In this document: in pieces, positions 32,619 to 53,876 of the stretch | Numbering within the stretch: the stretch's first letter is position 1 | Layout: the number at the start of each line of letters is the position of its first letter | DNA from: Tetraselmis striata | Taxonomy: Eukaryota > Chlorophyta > Chlorodendrophyceae > Chlorodendrales > Chlorodendraceae | Reading direction: 5' to 3' | DNA: 64,000 nucleotides | NCBI GenBank assembly: GCA_006384855.1 | Contig: VCJN01001044.1 | Location: 44,638-108,637, forward strand | Translations under genes and position numbers: made by a program | The notes under the pieces: generated by a model | Databases searched by the model: none | What the model saw: only the letters and a program-made list of their open reading frames with translations | Told to the model about the DNA's origin: nothing

Positions 32619-35257
32619 TAGTGACAAGGACGAACTACTGCTGAGCGTGCATTCGCGCGCTTCTCGTACCAGCCGTTCATGCACCCGACGGGGCGCTGAA
32701 ACGATACGGCGCGTGTATATCGCAACAATCACGGGTAGTAATCGTATCGATAGCGGTCGAAACAGCGCTGCGCGTATTGGCAGCGACTACGGGAAGCAGC
32801 AAGTAGTACCGATACTCGAGTAGTCGGTTGTGTTGTAACGCTCGAAGGGTGGCAAATTAAATTAACACGGCCAGGCACCGCCATTTAAAGTTAATCTCGC
32901 CTATACAGACACGGTAACATCGCAATCCTAATCCCTAATCCAAGTCGCTAATGACTATGTCCCCTCTAGTCGCTATATCGTCGCCAGTCGCTACAGTCCT
33001 TATATCCTGAACCTGCTGCCTGGCTGCCTGATGGCATGATGCCGCCTCGACGCGGCTGGAGCTACCGGGAATATTCCGCCAGGTTTCATCGAAAGCATCA
33101 CACTGCTACGGGTAGTCGCTACCGATGATCATTAATGTACTTAATCACCTTTTATTTTGGTGATTTCCAATATCGCGTTCTGCTGCTAGCTCATGTAATT
33201 AATCATTAATGTACTTTACCAGGTTGATAAAGGATTACCCAAAGAATGCGGGCCGTTTTTACTACTCGTCTTTTGTTGATCTTTTAGTAAACCCTACTAC
33301 TTTTAGCGCTGTGGATTTTTTGTTGCTGGCCCTTTGGTAATCCTTACTTCACACCGGGGCTCGTCAGTGAGACTGATGCGCCAGAGGGGTCGTCCGAGAC
33401 TGCTATGCCTGTCCGAGTGCTTCACTGCCGCGGGCGAGCGGCCGGCGGCCTGATAACTACCAGCATAGGTATCAGTACCAGCATCAGTACCAGTACCAGT
33501 ACCCTTACCTTTCAGCTGTGGATTTGTTGCTGCTGGCCTTTCTGTAGATACACCAGCAGCAGTACCCGGACTTGAGATTAGAATTAGTCACCGCTATACC
33601 GCTGGTCTAGAAATGGCTGGAATATGGAATATATGGAATATATAGGACTGGAATCAATGACGATGTGCATGGTGTATCCCCATACCCCTTTCCACGCGCA
33701 CCCCTGCATGGAATATGGAATATATGGCATGGAATGACGCTGTGCATGATGTACCCCTTTCCACGCGCCCGCACCCCTGCTGCTGGTGAAAGAACAGTCG
33801 CTATGTAGATAGAAATATGTGTGGGGTATGGAAGCGACTATGTGCAGTTCGGGCCGTCCGAAATATATATTTCCTACAGAGAACGCCCGGGGTCGCCGTG
33901 CTTAAGTACTCGTGCGGAATAGCGCGGAACATTATAGTTGTAGCCCTCGTGTGCCACTGTTACTCTTCATTACATTTTATTACATCGCACCGTCGTTACA
34001 TTACGTGTCTGTACCCATGCATGCAAGGGCTGCGATCATATGGTCCGCGCTCCTCCGCCTGAGTACTTAAGCAAGGGGTCCTAGGACTCCTGGAGTACCT
34101 TCAGAAGCAGGGAACACGTCAGATACTGATGGGTTATATATGCGTATATGTCTATGCATAAATGTTTATATGTATATACGTGTACTTATGTATGCATATT
34201 TTTACCTATAATGTCTATGAATACATACATACATGTATATATATACATGTATGCATGCATTCATATGCATTGGCAAAATTTTATATTTATACATATATAT
34301 GTATAAATATGATTACATATTTATGTATATTCATACATAATATATATACATGTATGCATGCATTCATATGCATTGGCAAAATTTATATATATACTATATA
34401 TGTATGAATTGATTATATATTTATGTACTATTCATACATAACTATCTTATACATGTATACATGCATATAAATATATGTTTATGTTTATGTGTGCATGTAT
34501 ATATATTATGTATGTATACATCATTAACGTGTATATATAAATACATACATACATGTATATGTATATAGATGTAAATGTATAAGTATATACGTAAATAAAT
34601 ATCCATATACATGTAAATTGGTTTAAATACGTAATTAGTAATACGTAAATAAATACGCATATATACGTGTTTAATACATTAATACGTATACTATATTTAT
34701 AATAATACATATTATAAATAAATGCTTATGGAAATGTAAATCAACACGTATATTTATGTGTATTCATACATCGCATAGAGATATTGTATGATATGTATAT
34801 AATACATATATGTATATATAAGACGATATTGCATATCGCATATTGTATATTGCATATATTGCTTATTTCGGCTTGTCGCCGTTTGTGCTAACGGTACTGC
34901 GGTAAACGAGGCTGCGCTCGCGCCATGGACAACCACAAACCTAGCTCAGCTGCCGCCAACTGGCCGCTGCCTGCCCTGGAGCTACTCGGCGCCAGTCTAG
35001 CAGTAGCAGTAGCCTGAGGCTCCTGCCCAGTAGGAGGAGGTGATCATCACTCTGGAGGTCGCCGAGGAGGACGAGGGGATGGCGATCATGGAGGCTCATG
35101 ATTCATCCAGGTTGCGGAGGCTTAGCAGCAGCATTAAGCGCGTGGCATGAATAGGGAGTAGTAGGTGTGACATTATGCTAGCGGTAGGCCTAGAGGCCGA
35201 GAGGGTTGGGGGCGTACCCGAAAATCCTGTACTTTTTGTTACATATTGTTGTGTGCA
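32619..35257. other. Gene-free repeat region including an AT-rich island
   Basis: Contains a hairpin-like sequence at 32838-32890 related to the hairpin in the kinesin intron (both start GAAGGGTGGCAAAT). CAGTACCAG arrays occur near 33470-33505. A diverged tandem duplication of a GGAATATGGAATATATGG unit lies at 33612-33779. The AT-rich island at 34130-34870 is described separately. No gene was recognised. Confidence 0.5.
34130..34870. repeat. AT-rich island with internal duplication
   Basis: About 740 bp dominated by TATATG/CATACATA steps, with no G or C runs. A unit containing GCATGCATTCATATGCATTG occurs twice (near 34254 and 34359), giving a ~105-bp tandem duplication. The composition contrasts with both flanks. 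Such islands can be unwinding or matrix-attachment regions, but nothing here proves a role. Confidence 0.8.
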
Positions 35258-35901
35258 CTATGTGTCATTGTCCATTGCCCTTTGCACAAGCTGTTCTTGA
35301 AGCGCTACACATTTCTGAAACATGATGCTTGAGCAAGCGGCACCAACAACCCTCATGCGATGATTTCCAATGAATGCGAGTCTGTTTAATACATTCCGCA
35401 GTACTAGGGATTCTGACGAACAAAGTGCGGGTTCTGGAAAAAACCGAAAGGGTTTTGGGGGGGGGGGGGGGGGTGGGGGGGAGCGGGATAAGTTGATTTC
35501 GTCACTCCGATTTTTACAGTTCCGCCGCCCACATTCCACCCGCCCCGCCATTGAGGATGGTCCAGCCGCGACCCCACTTGAGCCTACACTGAGGGCCCCA
35601 CCGCGGCACCCGTATGTCTAGCGTTGCCCTCGAGCTCCGTGGCGAGGCCTGGGCCAGGTGTGGCGGTTAATGTTGTCGGAGCGAGGTTGCCAAGGCGGGG
35701 TCGGCGGGGTGCGCGGTCGGAGGCCTCCCTCTCAGCTTCTTTCAGGCGCCTCTTAGCACCCCTCATAGCAGCCGCGACGGCCGGCACACTGCGCGCGTCA
35801 TCGTAGATTTCGCAACCCCCGACCAGCAATCCCTGCCCGGCGACGGAGGGCACAGGGGGCCCCCAGTGAGATGTGCCGTAGCGGGACAAGGTATGGCGCA
35901 T
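35258..35901 (-). pseudogene. Two overlapping minus-strand frames, possible transposon ORF remnant
   Basis: A frame at 35901-35587 (with GGCEIYDDARSVPAVAAAMR and RRLKEAEREASDRAPRRPR) and a frame at 35551-35258 (with GRVECGRRNCKNRSDEIN, then VLNRLAFIGNHRMRVVGAAC) follow each other. A C homopolymer on this strand (plus-strand G run at 35456-35484) lies inside the second frame and is read as poly-Pro. The charged helix and Cys-containing motif look protein-like, but no family is recognised and the frame changes between them. Confidence 0.25.
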
Positions 35902-36189
35902 CTACAGTCGCGGCAACCCGTCTGTGGTGGGTACGTGCCGAGTTCGACAGGTATGTTTTTTTTCAGAAAACGCCTTGACCCCCACCTGTTGATTTGAATA
36001 TCAAACCCAGAGCCAACCAGGAAGGGCAGCCGACCCTTTGCTTCCTATAATACTTACAGTAGCTACGGAGATCAGCTTTCCGGCGTGCCCATCAGGAAAG
36101 GCATGCAAGGATATTGCGAAACGTAGTGCCTGTCCCATAAAAAAACGGCGAAACGAGAGTGTGGCGAAATTGCACGCAATGCTCCATAA

Positions 36190-36480
36190 TCCTTAGTCGC
36201 TATATCGCGAGAATCTCCTCACATTCCATCCCCCTGAAATGTTGGTGTAGCGGTTGGCACTGCTATTTGGCTAATGGCATATGACATTGTTAGCTGATCA
36301 TGTCATGGTAATCGTGATATGACACTGTTAGGTGGTCATATCAGATCGTCTGTAATGCGTGGCATCCGCAAACCGACCCACACTGGGAATCGATCCGTGG
36401 ATGCCGCGCGTAAGGAGGTAACTTTTAGTGATTGCCGCAATTCTATCGTAAGGGAGGACGATCCGTGGATGACACACTGC
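36190..36480. repeat. Single copy of the 24.8-25.5-kb satellite-like unit
   Basis: Shares the landmarks CTCCTCACATTCCATCC, GTTGGCACTG, GTGACACTGTTAG-type motif, GGCATCCGCAAACCGACCC, AATCGATCCGTGG and GAGAGTGTATCGTA in the same order as the array at 24837-25545. Confidence 0.75.
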
Positions 36481-38688
36481 GAGAGTGTATCGTACCAGGG
36501 TACAATATACATCTCGATAATCTCCGCACACTACTCCTGCTGGTACTACAAGCTCCACAATAATATGGACATAGGTACAAATCCGCGACCAGTCGGCTGC
36601 ACTCCACATGGCATCAAATTGTTCTCTTTGGTAGGGGGTTCGGCCTTGTGGAGTGTGGACCCTCGAACTAGCAGACCATGCCCCTCGCAACATGGATGTG
36701 GCGGCGCGTGCTACCGAACAACACACATGGACACTAAGGTGTTGGCAAATAGCCTGTACTAGCATGAAAGACGGCGGCGAGGTGATGCATGAAACGTACG
36801 TCGTACACAGTATGCAGCTACCAGGGACAATAAGTTCTTTTTATGCCATATTTACGCAGCACATAGGTACATGTGGAAGCCTGCACGCATCACGGACCCT
36901 GCCCTCGCATGCCATTGTCGCGTAACGACATATTATTTTTAGCCACTAATGTATATTAACATTATGGCTCGGGGCTCCGGCAGGTATTTTGCCTGTACCC
37001 AGGTACCAATACGCAGAAAATTTAAATTTACTGCAGCTTCCCAGGCGTGCAATAGATAAGGCGGCACTGCTACAACGGAGTGCCGCCGGCTCTACCTTAG
37101 CTTGTACCCGCGGCCGCCGCGGGCGTGCAGTGTGCCGCAGCGTCGGGGCGTCATGGCAAGATGTGCCTAGATGCCCGAATCACGTCACGCCTGAACAATG
37201 AGTGCAAAATCGGCGACTACATCTACGGGCCGTAGGGATTCCCGTACAAATGTAATCCGGTACCCGCCTCACCCCCCACCCCCTACCTGTGACCGCCAGC
37301 TATTGAGTTACCGGAGACACACGGATCTCCCAGCCCCATCACCGACTGACTGACTCAACCCCCTCGCCCAGGAATTCTTCCTACAGCTGCGTGCGACCCG
37401 ATGAGGCCGATTATAGCTATGTGTCGCACGCGCGCAACCCGAGATGCCCGCTTGATCTATCATTCTTTTCCTCGGTCTGCAACTATCGCGCCAACCTTCC
37501 TGCACGCACGTGCAAGCAATCCTGCCCAAAAGGCCGGATCGAGCAAGTGACAATAGAGTATAGCTAGATAGGCGAGGTTCGCGAGTCGGGTCAGTTGGCG
37601 CATTTGGTCGCGTGTTGGCGTTACAGATGGCGACATGTATTTCTGAATATTCTCATGAGCCACCTCACCCTGGGCCATCAGCTACAACCAGCATTTGCAA
37701 AACGCCAGCACTCGGGGCGTTCATCGCCTCTATCGCACCCCTGTGAGCATAGCCATGATACCAATTGGTCCATTTTACGGTTCGGGTCTTGCCGGACGAC
37801 GAGATGGCCACAACCATGGCCCACATGGTGGGAGACAGGCGAGCCACATGCGAAGTGATTTGGCAAGACCCATACCCATGCCGGACATGAAACAAAGGCG
37901 AAATATTTGTTGACAGAATGTCAATTCGTACTACGATGCTGGTCGCAGAGGCTTGGGCTCGCTGGCATACTAGGCGGGCGCCGGATGTGTGTTGATCATG
38001 GGGGTTGGTGGAAAGCGCGGGGGAAACGCACGATTTGGGCAGCTATGGGTTTCCAAATATGGGTTTCCCCCCTCCCTTTGGGGACAGCCACATAATGCAC
38101 AACATAGTCGCAAAATAATGATAACTATACCATGAACATGTAGGACCACCTGGGGTTCATGCCCTTCATCATTCAGTATCAGTGAGCCAGCACTAATATA
38201 GTCGCTCGGATGAGCAGGTAATGGAGTACAAGGGGTGGTCGCTGAGATTCATATATTTGCTGTTGGATGGAGCACACTTCGGTCGTAATCTTCACACTAC
38301 TCGTATCAGCATCACCACTACTTCATGATGGTATCAGAGGCTGGCCTGATGGCCATGCGGCTTCATCACCAGACGAGATGGTGTAATGCGCCTCGGCCAC
38401 CCTGTACTCCCAGTTGGTCACTTTCCTGCCCCCCCCCCCCCCCCCCCCCCCCTCTCTCTCTCTCGCTCGTGAGCATGGCAAGGGAGGAGGCAGGAGGGCT
38501 ACGGAAATGGGCACCCAGCAATGGAGGCCCTCTCACGCCCAGAGTAAGGCGCTTTACGACGCCAATCAGTCTTTGCAAAACCCCCTCTCCCTGCCCGTCT
38601 TTTTTCCGGCCCTTGTCAGCGTAATATGTATTCAGGAATCATATTGCGGCGCGCGCGGCAAGGACAGTCGGGACGAAGGGGTAGTCAC
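36481..38688. other. Intergenic region and 3' flank of GCN2
   Basis: No supported gene. Near its right end, at 38430-38465, a C homopolymer is followed by a (CT)n tract; on the GCN2 sense strand this is AG then G, the reverse of the intronic C-tract orientation. The final GCN2 exon(s), normally 50-100 more residues, should lie here but could not be identified. Confidence 0.4.
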
Positions 38689-48469
<9,781 letters not shown>

Positions 48470-49625
48470 CTTTGGGAGTGCGAGAGGGCGTTGGGGGGGG
48501 AAGGGGCATGTCAGGTGTTAAGCTAGGCCCGGTCCTCATGCGGAGAGGTGATGCCCGTACTACCCCCCCCCCCTCCTACCCCTTACCCTCTTAGACTTCC
48601 AAGTGTCAGCAGTCGGTCACCCAGAAGCGCAACGACAAGATGCAGAACCGGTAAAAAAGGCTGGTGACGAAGGACCTTACGGCCTCAGGCACATCGGCCC
48701 CTGCTCAGACGAGCACGGGGACCTCCAGCAGCTCTGGACGGTGGGAACCCGCCGCCATCCGCTTTATCATATTCTTCAAATTACAGGTGCATATATCTAC
48801 AAATCAGAATTACCGCACATATGAGTCCCTACCTCCGCCGCAGTGTATGGGGTTTGCTGATAAGTTTCACATATTGGGAGTAATATGTGGAAAGGGAAGG
48901 GGGAGCCGCGGAACGGTCCTCCAGCTTCATGCGGAACCGGGCCAGAGCCGCGGGGTGACAGATGAGGCAGCGGTTGCCTGTGCACTCATCGCACCCATGT
49001 TCTGCCCGTGACTGCTCACCATCACCATGAACAAACCCGAGCTGGTGCGCATCCGTGCCCCTTCATCAGATCTGACCACCAGCACTGGTTCCCCGCACCT
49101 CCCTTTGCTCGTCGGGTGCGCTGATCACAGCCGGCATTGACCGTATCTGCCCTTGTCATTACGGTTAAAAGAGTGTCTTTTCCTACCGGTACAAGTAGTA
49201 CAAATTAGTAAAAAAATAAAATGCTCGCCCAAAAAAGGAAACGCATTGATCCCCCCCGCCCCCCCCCCCCCGCCCCCGCATGGGTATCTCTCAAGATCCC
49301 AGGTCGCAGGGGGCCTTCTGCCTCTTGATATTTACTAGTTAGGGAGCTAGTGTTGGCTTGTGCACATGGGAAGGGGGGGAGGGCACTGAATACTACAGAA
49401 CCAGGAGAAGGCAAAGTATGAGATGCCGACTCACGCATAAAGAGCCCGTATCATAGGGCTCGAATCGGGCTTGCATGTAACCTATAAGAGCATATTCCGC
49501 TTTAGTTCCGCTCTAGTATTGTCCACGCCTGACCTCTGAAGCAAAGTAATGTATAGCATGCAAGCAGTGGTGTGGCGCGGATGGAGGGAAAGGGGGGAGG
49601 GGAGGAAGGGGGAGGGGGGGGGCAC
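48470..49625. other. Between the first recovered GCN2 exon and the unassigned exons
   Basis: No exon could be supported. C homopolymers on the plus strand at 48566-48576 and 49250-49272 are opposite in sense to those in the neighbouring introns. Missing GCN2 N-terminal exons could lie here. Confidence 0.35.
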
Positions 49626-50532
49626 CTGCCGCGCGGAGGCCGCCTCGCCGGAGAACGCCTGCGCAAAGGCCTTCCGGAAGAGCTTGGGCTGGTGGATGAG
49701 GCAGTGGGCCACCCAGCGCGCCAGGAAGCCGGTCTCCTGCGGGCATATTGCAAAACGTCGGACACCCTGGGGGGGGGACGCGGGGGAGTTCGGGGGGGGG
49801 GGGGGGGGGGGGGGGGGTCGGGTCCTCGTCTCGCCACTGGGCTGCAGAGGAGGGCTGTGTGCAAGCCCTTGAAAATACAGCATGAACCCCCAGCTGAGGG
49901 CAGTGTACTGTGGGGTACTCACGTGAATACCCGGCACCAGGGTGAGGGCCTACGGTGACCGCTAAGCGCACTGTCGCACACTCACAGGGTGGGGAGATAC
50001 ATATATATACATATATATTGATATATATAGATATATATGTATATATGTATATATGTAGAGAGAGAGAGAGAGAGCCCTGGCATGCAGCTGTGGACAGACG
50101 CCACAGCATCCCCAACAGTGGGTGCAGGTGCCGACGCGGTGATGACAACACCACAGCGAATGAGAGCCGGCCATGCCTGCCACAGGTCAAACAAAGACGA
50201 CACCACCGCAGAAACATCGCATTTATTTCGGTGCGTTGCATTTGCCAGCCCAATCAGAGGCTCAAATTACGGGTTCTTCTAGCCGCGTCGGCACTCCCTC
50301 TGCGCTGAACGTTTACTGCCGCGACATGGGCAGATGCGCAGAGGGCTGGGAGGGCGGGGGCCACCTTGAGGTTGCCCACGACGCCCTCCATCTCCGCAGG
50401 CGTCATCTCAGCCGTGGCGCGCATCACCAGGTGGCCCGTCATCAGCTCGCGCCGCAGCTGCTCCTGCGCCACTTCGTCCGCCGTCACGCCGCCGCCCGCC
50501 GACGACCGGCCGCGGCCCAGCAGCCGCATCAC
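49626..50532 (-). CDS. Two exons of unrecognised protein, between GCN2 and the ABC transporter
   Basis: Exon 50532-50365 (56 codons) and exon 49736-49626 (37 codons) are both phase 0 at each end and have good splice sites. The first encodes VMRLLGRGRSSAGGGVTADE, then RRELMTGHLVMRATAEMTPA, ending EGVVGNLK. The second starts ETGFLARWVAHCLIHQPKLF and ends SGEAASARQ. The donor after the second is GTG followed by a C tract. The first GCN2 exon and the last ABC exon are also phase 0 at the facing ends, so these exons could be the GCN2 N-terminus, the C-terminus of the transporter gene or a separate gene. They do not resemble an RWD domain or an ABC signature. Confidence 0.55.
49995..50075. repeat. 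(TATA)n/(GA)n simple repeat
   Basis: Irregular TATATATA/TATATG steps followed by nine GA units, in the intron between the two unassigned exons. Confidence 0.9.
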
Positions 50533-51176
50533 CTGGCGCACGCCCCAAGCCGCACCCCCGCAGAGTCAGCCTCGGGGCCAAACAGGATAGAGCAGCGGCC
50601 ACTCTCTGCTGCCAGCTCTTTGCTACCACCTTAAATACCGCTACGCGAGTAAAATAACATAATGATACTAAACTATAACTTAGTTAAGGAATGGGGACGT
50701 AACTAACCCCATTACTTCCTCGCCACCCCACACATCACCTCCTCCCACCCTCAACCCTCCACATACTCACCCCATCCTCCCCCTCCCTCTGCACATAATC
50801 TTCCCAAGAGCGACATGTATGCCGGCGCTGAGGTGGATTGTGGGTGTGGGTGTGGATGGCGATGCCAATACCAGTGGCGAAGCGAATTGTTCATAATTAA
50901 TGATAAAAATACATTGTGAATTATTGGTAATTACTATTCAGTATTGAACAGTACTGACAATACCGATGCCAGTGCCAAACGCCTAATATCATTCCAAACG
51001 CTGAAAGGATACAGAGGGAAAGGTCAATGCCAATGTGGGTATGTGAGTGTGGGTGGGCAGGGAGATGGGGACGAGATGGGGAGATGGGGATGTGGATGCG
51101 GGCGGTGAGGGTTGGATTGTTGAAGGGCTTTGAGGGCTTTGAGAGGGGGGGGGGGGGGGGGGGGTGTAGGGTTCAC
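50533..51176. other. Region where the missing end of the ABC transporter would be expected
   Basis: Starts (minus strand, 51176) with a normal donor GTGAACCC and a C tract at 51145-51164. It then becomes mixed and AT-rich (50640-51000), with pyrimidine-rich and GTGTGGG-type repeats. I find no LSGGEQQ-like signature, Walker B or H-loop on the minus strand. Confidence 0.5.
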
Positions 51177-53876
51177 CGGCAGTGGCTGGTCCAAGCCAAA
51201 CCCGGCCGCATCTGGCAGGCCCGAGGGGAATAGCAGCTGCTCCCGGAGGGTTCCCAGCGGCATGTAGGGCTTCTGCGGCAGGAAGAAAATGTCCTGCTTC
51301 TATAGCATGCAACACAGGTGGAGGAGAAAAGTTGGGGGTGGGCACCAGCATGTCAGGGCATGGCTGAAGCTCTGCAACGGCCCAAGAAGGTTGCGCATGA
51401 GGCGCCCAATCTAGAGTGTAACAAGTGTGCTGGCACCTGGGGCGAGCGGATGATTCCAGAACCGTTGCTCCACAAGCCCGAGACGGCTCGCATCAGCGAC
51501 GACTTCCCGCAGCCTGAAGCCCCCATGATCAGCAGCGACTGCCCTGGCTTCACCTGCAGGTAGGGCGGAGCGCAGGTGCTCAGCACCGGAGCAATGCATA
51601 AGGGGCTGTGGCAGCCCGGGAGCCCCAGATGAGCCCCAGGGTGAGCAGCAGCATGGTGGGGAAGAGGAGAGAGGGAGGATTTGACACCTGCAACGACAGG
51701 TTCCTCGCAAGCGTAAGGGTTGACTTGGGTGTGGACACTGTTACGTCTTCAAGTGACAAGCCGTCCACGTCTTTGGAGCGCATGTGATGATGCCCTTTGC
51801 CTGGTGTGAAATGATGCCCATTTCTGCCGCGCAGTTCAAAAGCTTAGCGAAAGTTGAAGAGGTGGGGCTGTGTGTGTGTGTGGTTTGGGGGGGGGGGGGG
51901 GGGGGGGGGTAAAGGAAGAGGTGACTCACGCTGGTTTAGATTGTGGAGGCGGTCCGTCTCGGCTGCCAAGTTGCAGATGGAATGGAGGCGGTCGATAATG
52001 GCTGACAGAGCGTCCACAAGGCGGTTGAAGAGATATGAGGCCTGGACGCACGCATAAAGGCGGAGGCGCGTGATTATTGCCGTGTGGACTCTGCATACCG
52101 GCCATATGTGCACCAGGCACGAAGCGGCACCCACCTGCGAGATGGTTCCGAAGTCGACCTCCCCTTTGAAGTATCTCGGCCCAATCATGAGGGACGGCAC
52201 AAGGATGGTGGCGTACCTGACAGTCACACAGCCCTTGATTTCAGTGCAGTGCCTGAGAGGCACATGATGGAGGACCTGCCTTCGGCTTGCGTACACAGCA
52301 AGCGAGTGCAGGGGGGACTACCCATAGCAGTTTGACCAGAAGCCCAGCCCGGCGAGCCACCAGAGCCGCTGCACTGTGATGTCCACCAGCGAGGACAGCC
52401 TAGCCCGCACCTGGCACAGCACCCAGGGTGAATCAGCTAATGCCCATCGGCATCGGGCAGAGAGGGAGGAGGAGGGGGGGGGGGGGGGGGGGGGGAGGCA
52501 CCGTAGCGTCCTCTCGAGCGGCGCCTCCATAAAATGCAATCGACTCCGCATTCTCGCTGACACGTACTAGCGTGAAGCGCATGTCGCCCTGCGGCATGGC
52601 AGGGAATGGGAGTTGCAGAGCGGGGCGCAGGCAGCTCGCATTGAGCAGGGGCAGAGAGGTTGGCTAAGGAACAAAAAGGGGGACCCGTAGGAGGGAAGCG
52701 CGCACCTCGCGGTGCAGCATCTCATAGAACAGGCGCATCAATGGCTGCCCAAAGCCGGTCACAGTGACAAGCGTGCCAAGTGAAGTGTAAACAATAATAA
52801 AGAGCACGAGGCCGGGCGATACGTCCCACAGCACCTTCAGGACCGCCAAGATCTGCTCAGCAAAGGTGGGGGCAGGGGAGGGGGGAGGGGGGGGGTTGCC
52901 ATCCGCGTTTGCACCTGGACAGCTAGCGATTATTGTTAAGGGGTAAGATCCACACCTGAAAGAGCTTGTCCATGGCCGTCATGATGATTACAGTGGAGCC
53001 TCCGGTGAAAGAGGCGATGTCATCGCAGATGCGCTGAGGAGCACACGTATGCAGACTTGGTACTGTGCTTACCCTCATCCCACAGTCCCACCCCCTAGGA
53101 CTACACCACGGAAGCCCTCACACAGACAAAGGCAGGTGGAGCTGTGGGCCACCTGGTCTGGGTTGTCCACTCCTCTGGGGTCAGACTTCAAATGGAAGTA
53201 CACCTGCCGCACATGCCGACAATCCCAGCAAGAGGATCAAACCATTGAAGTGGACCCACCTTGCACCTTGCACCCCCCTCCCCCTTGGGCATGGCTGTAC
53301 CTCGCTGGCGAAGTACCGTGTGAGGACCTGCTCTGTCATCCACTTTCGCCAAGCCACCTGCCCATCCGCATGCCTGCCTCTCTCAGCAGGTTTCGGAGCG
53401 CTGGCTCAAGGCAGGGCAAGAACTTGGTCCCTGGACCACCCATGCCGAGCAGGCGATGCGCACACCTTGAGCATTTCAGTGGCAAAATCCAGCGCAGAGA
53501 ACATTGGCGCCGCAACCAGGATGATGCCAACAAACTCCCAGACCGCCGAGTAGAAGCCATCTGAGCCCAGAATCCACCACGACCAGGGCAAGTTAAGGGC
53601 AATTGGGGCGGGGAGCTGGGAGCTGGGCCGTATTTACCGAGGCAGAGGAAGAGGTTGGGCTCGAGAGAAAGGGGGAAGGGGGCGAGAACCGGGGGAAAGT
53701 GAAGGGGGACCGGGGGGGAGGGGGGGGGGGGAGGGGGGGGGGACCTTCATTCTTCTCCGACAGATTGGTACTGAAGCGACGCTGCACGTAGGAGATCTTG
53801 ACGATCAGAAAAGTCTTGGCGATCGCTAGCGCGACGCAGGGCAGAGCGTGCCTCCAGGCGGACCGCCGCTCGCCGC
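51177..53876 (-). CDS. Half ABC transporter, SbmA/YddA and plant ABCD2-like, C-terminal half of ATPase domain missing
   Basis: Thirteen exons (minus): 53876-53745, 53560-53466, 53357-53301, 53203-53153, 53033-52956, 52852-52706, 52588-52502, 52410-52322, 52216-52135, 52041-51930, 51800-51688, 51553-51437, 51299-51177. All junctions keep frame (~427 residues). The membrane domain shows RRFSTNLSEKNE, AWRKWMTEQVLTRYF, the hallmark DNPDQRICDDI, NAESIAFYGG, PRYFKGEVDFGTISQ and LAAETDRLHNLNQ. The nucleotide-binding domain has Walker A GASGCGKSSL and Q-loop FLPQKPYMPLGTLREQLLF, then ends at a normal donor. Signature, Walker B and H-loop were not found. The N-terminal exon with the targeting peptide is also missing; the 53876 start is an inferred acceptor. 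Homologs sit in plastid, peroxisomal or bacterial inner membranes and move lipids, peptides or cofactors. The substrate is unknown here. Confidence 0.88.

Noticed and set aside
49513..50253. 246-codon minus-strand frame
   Set aside because: Runs through the TATA/GA simple repeat and a C tract in the wrong frame for the 49736-49626 exon.
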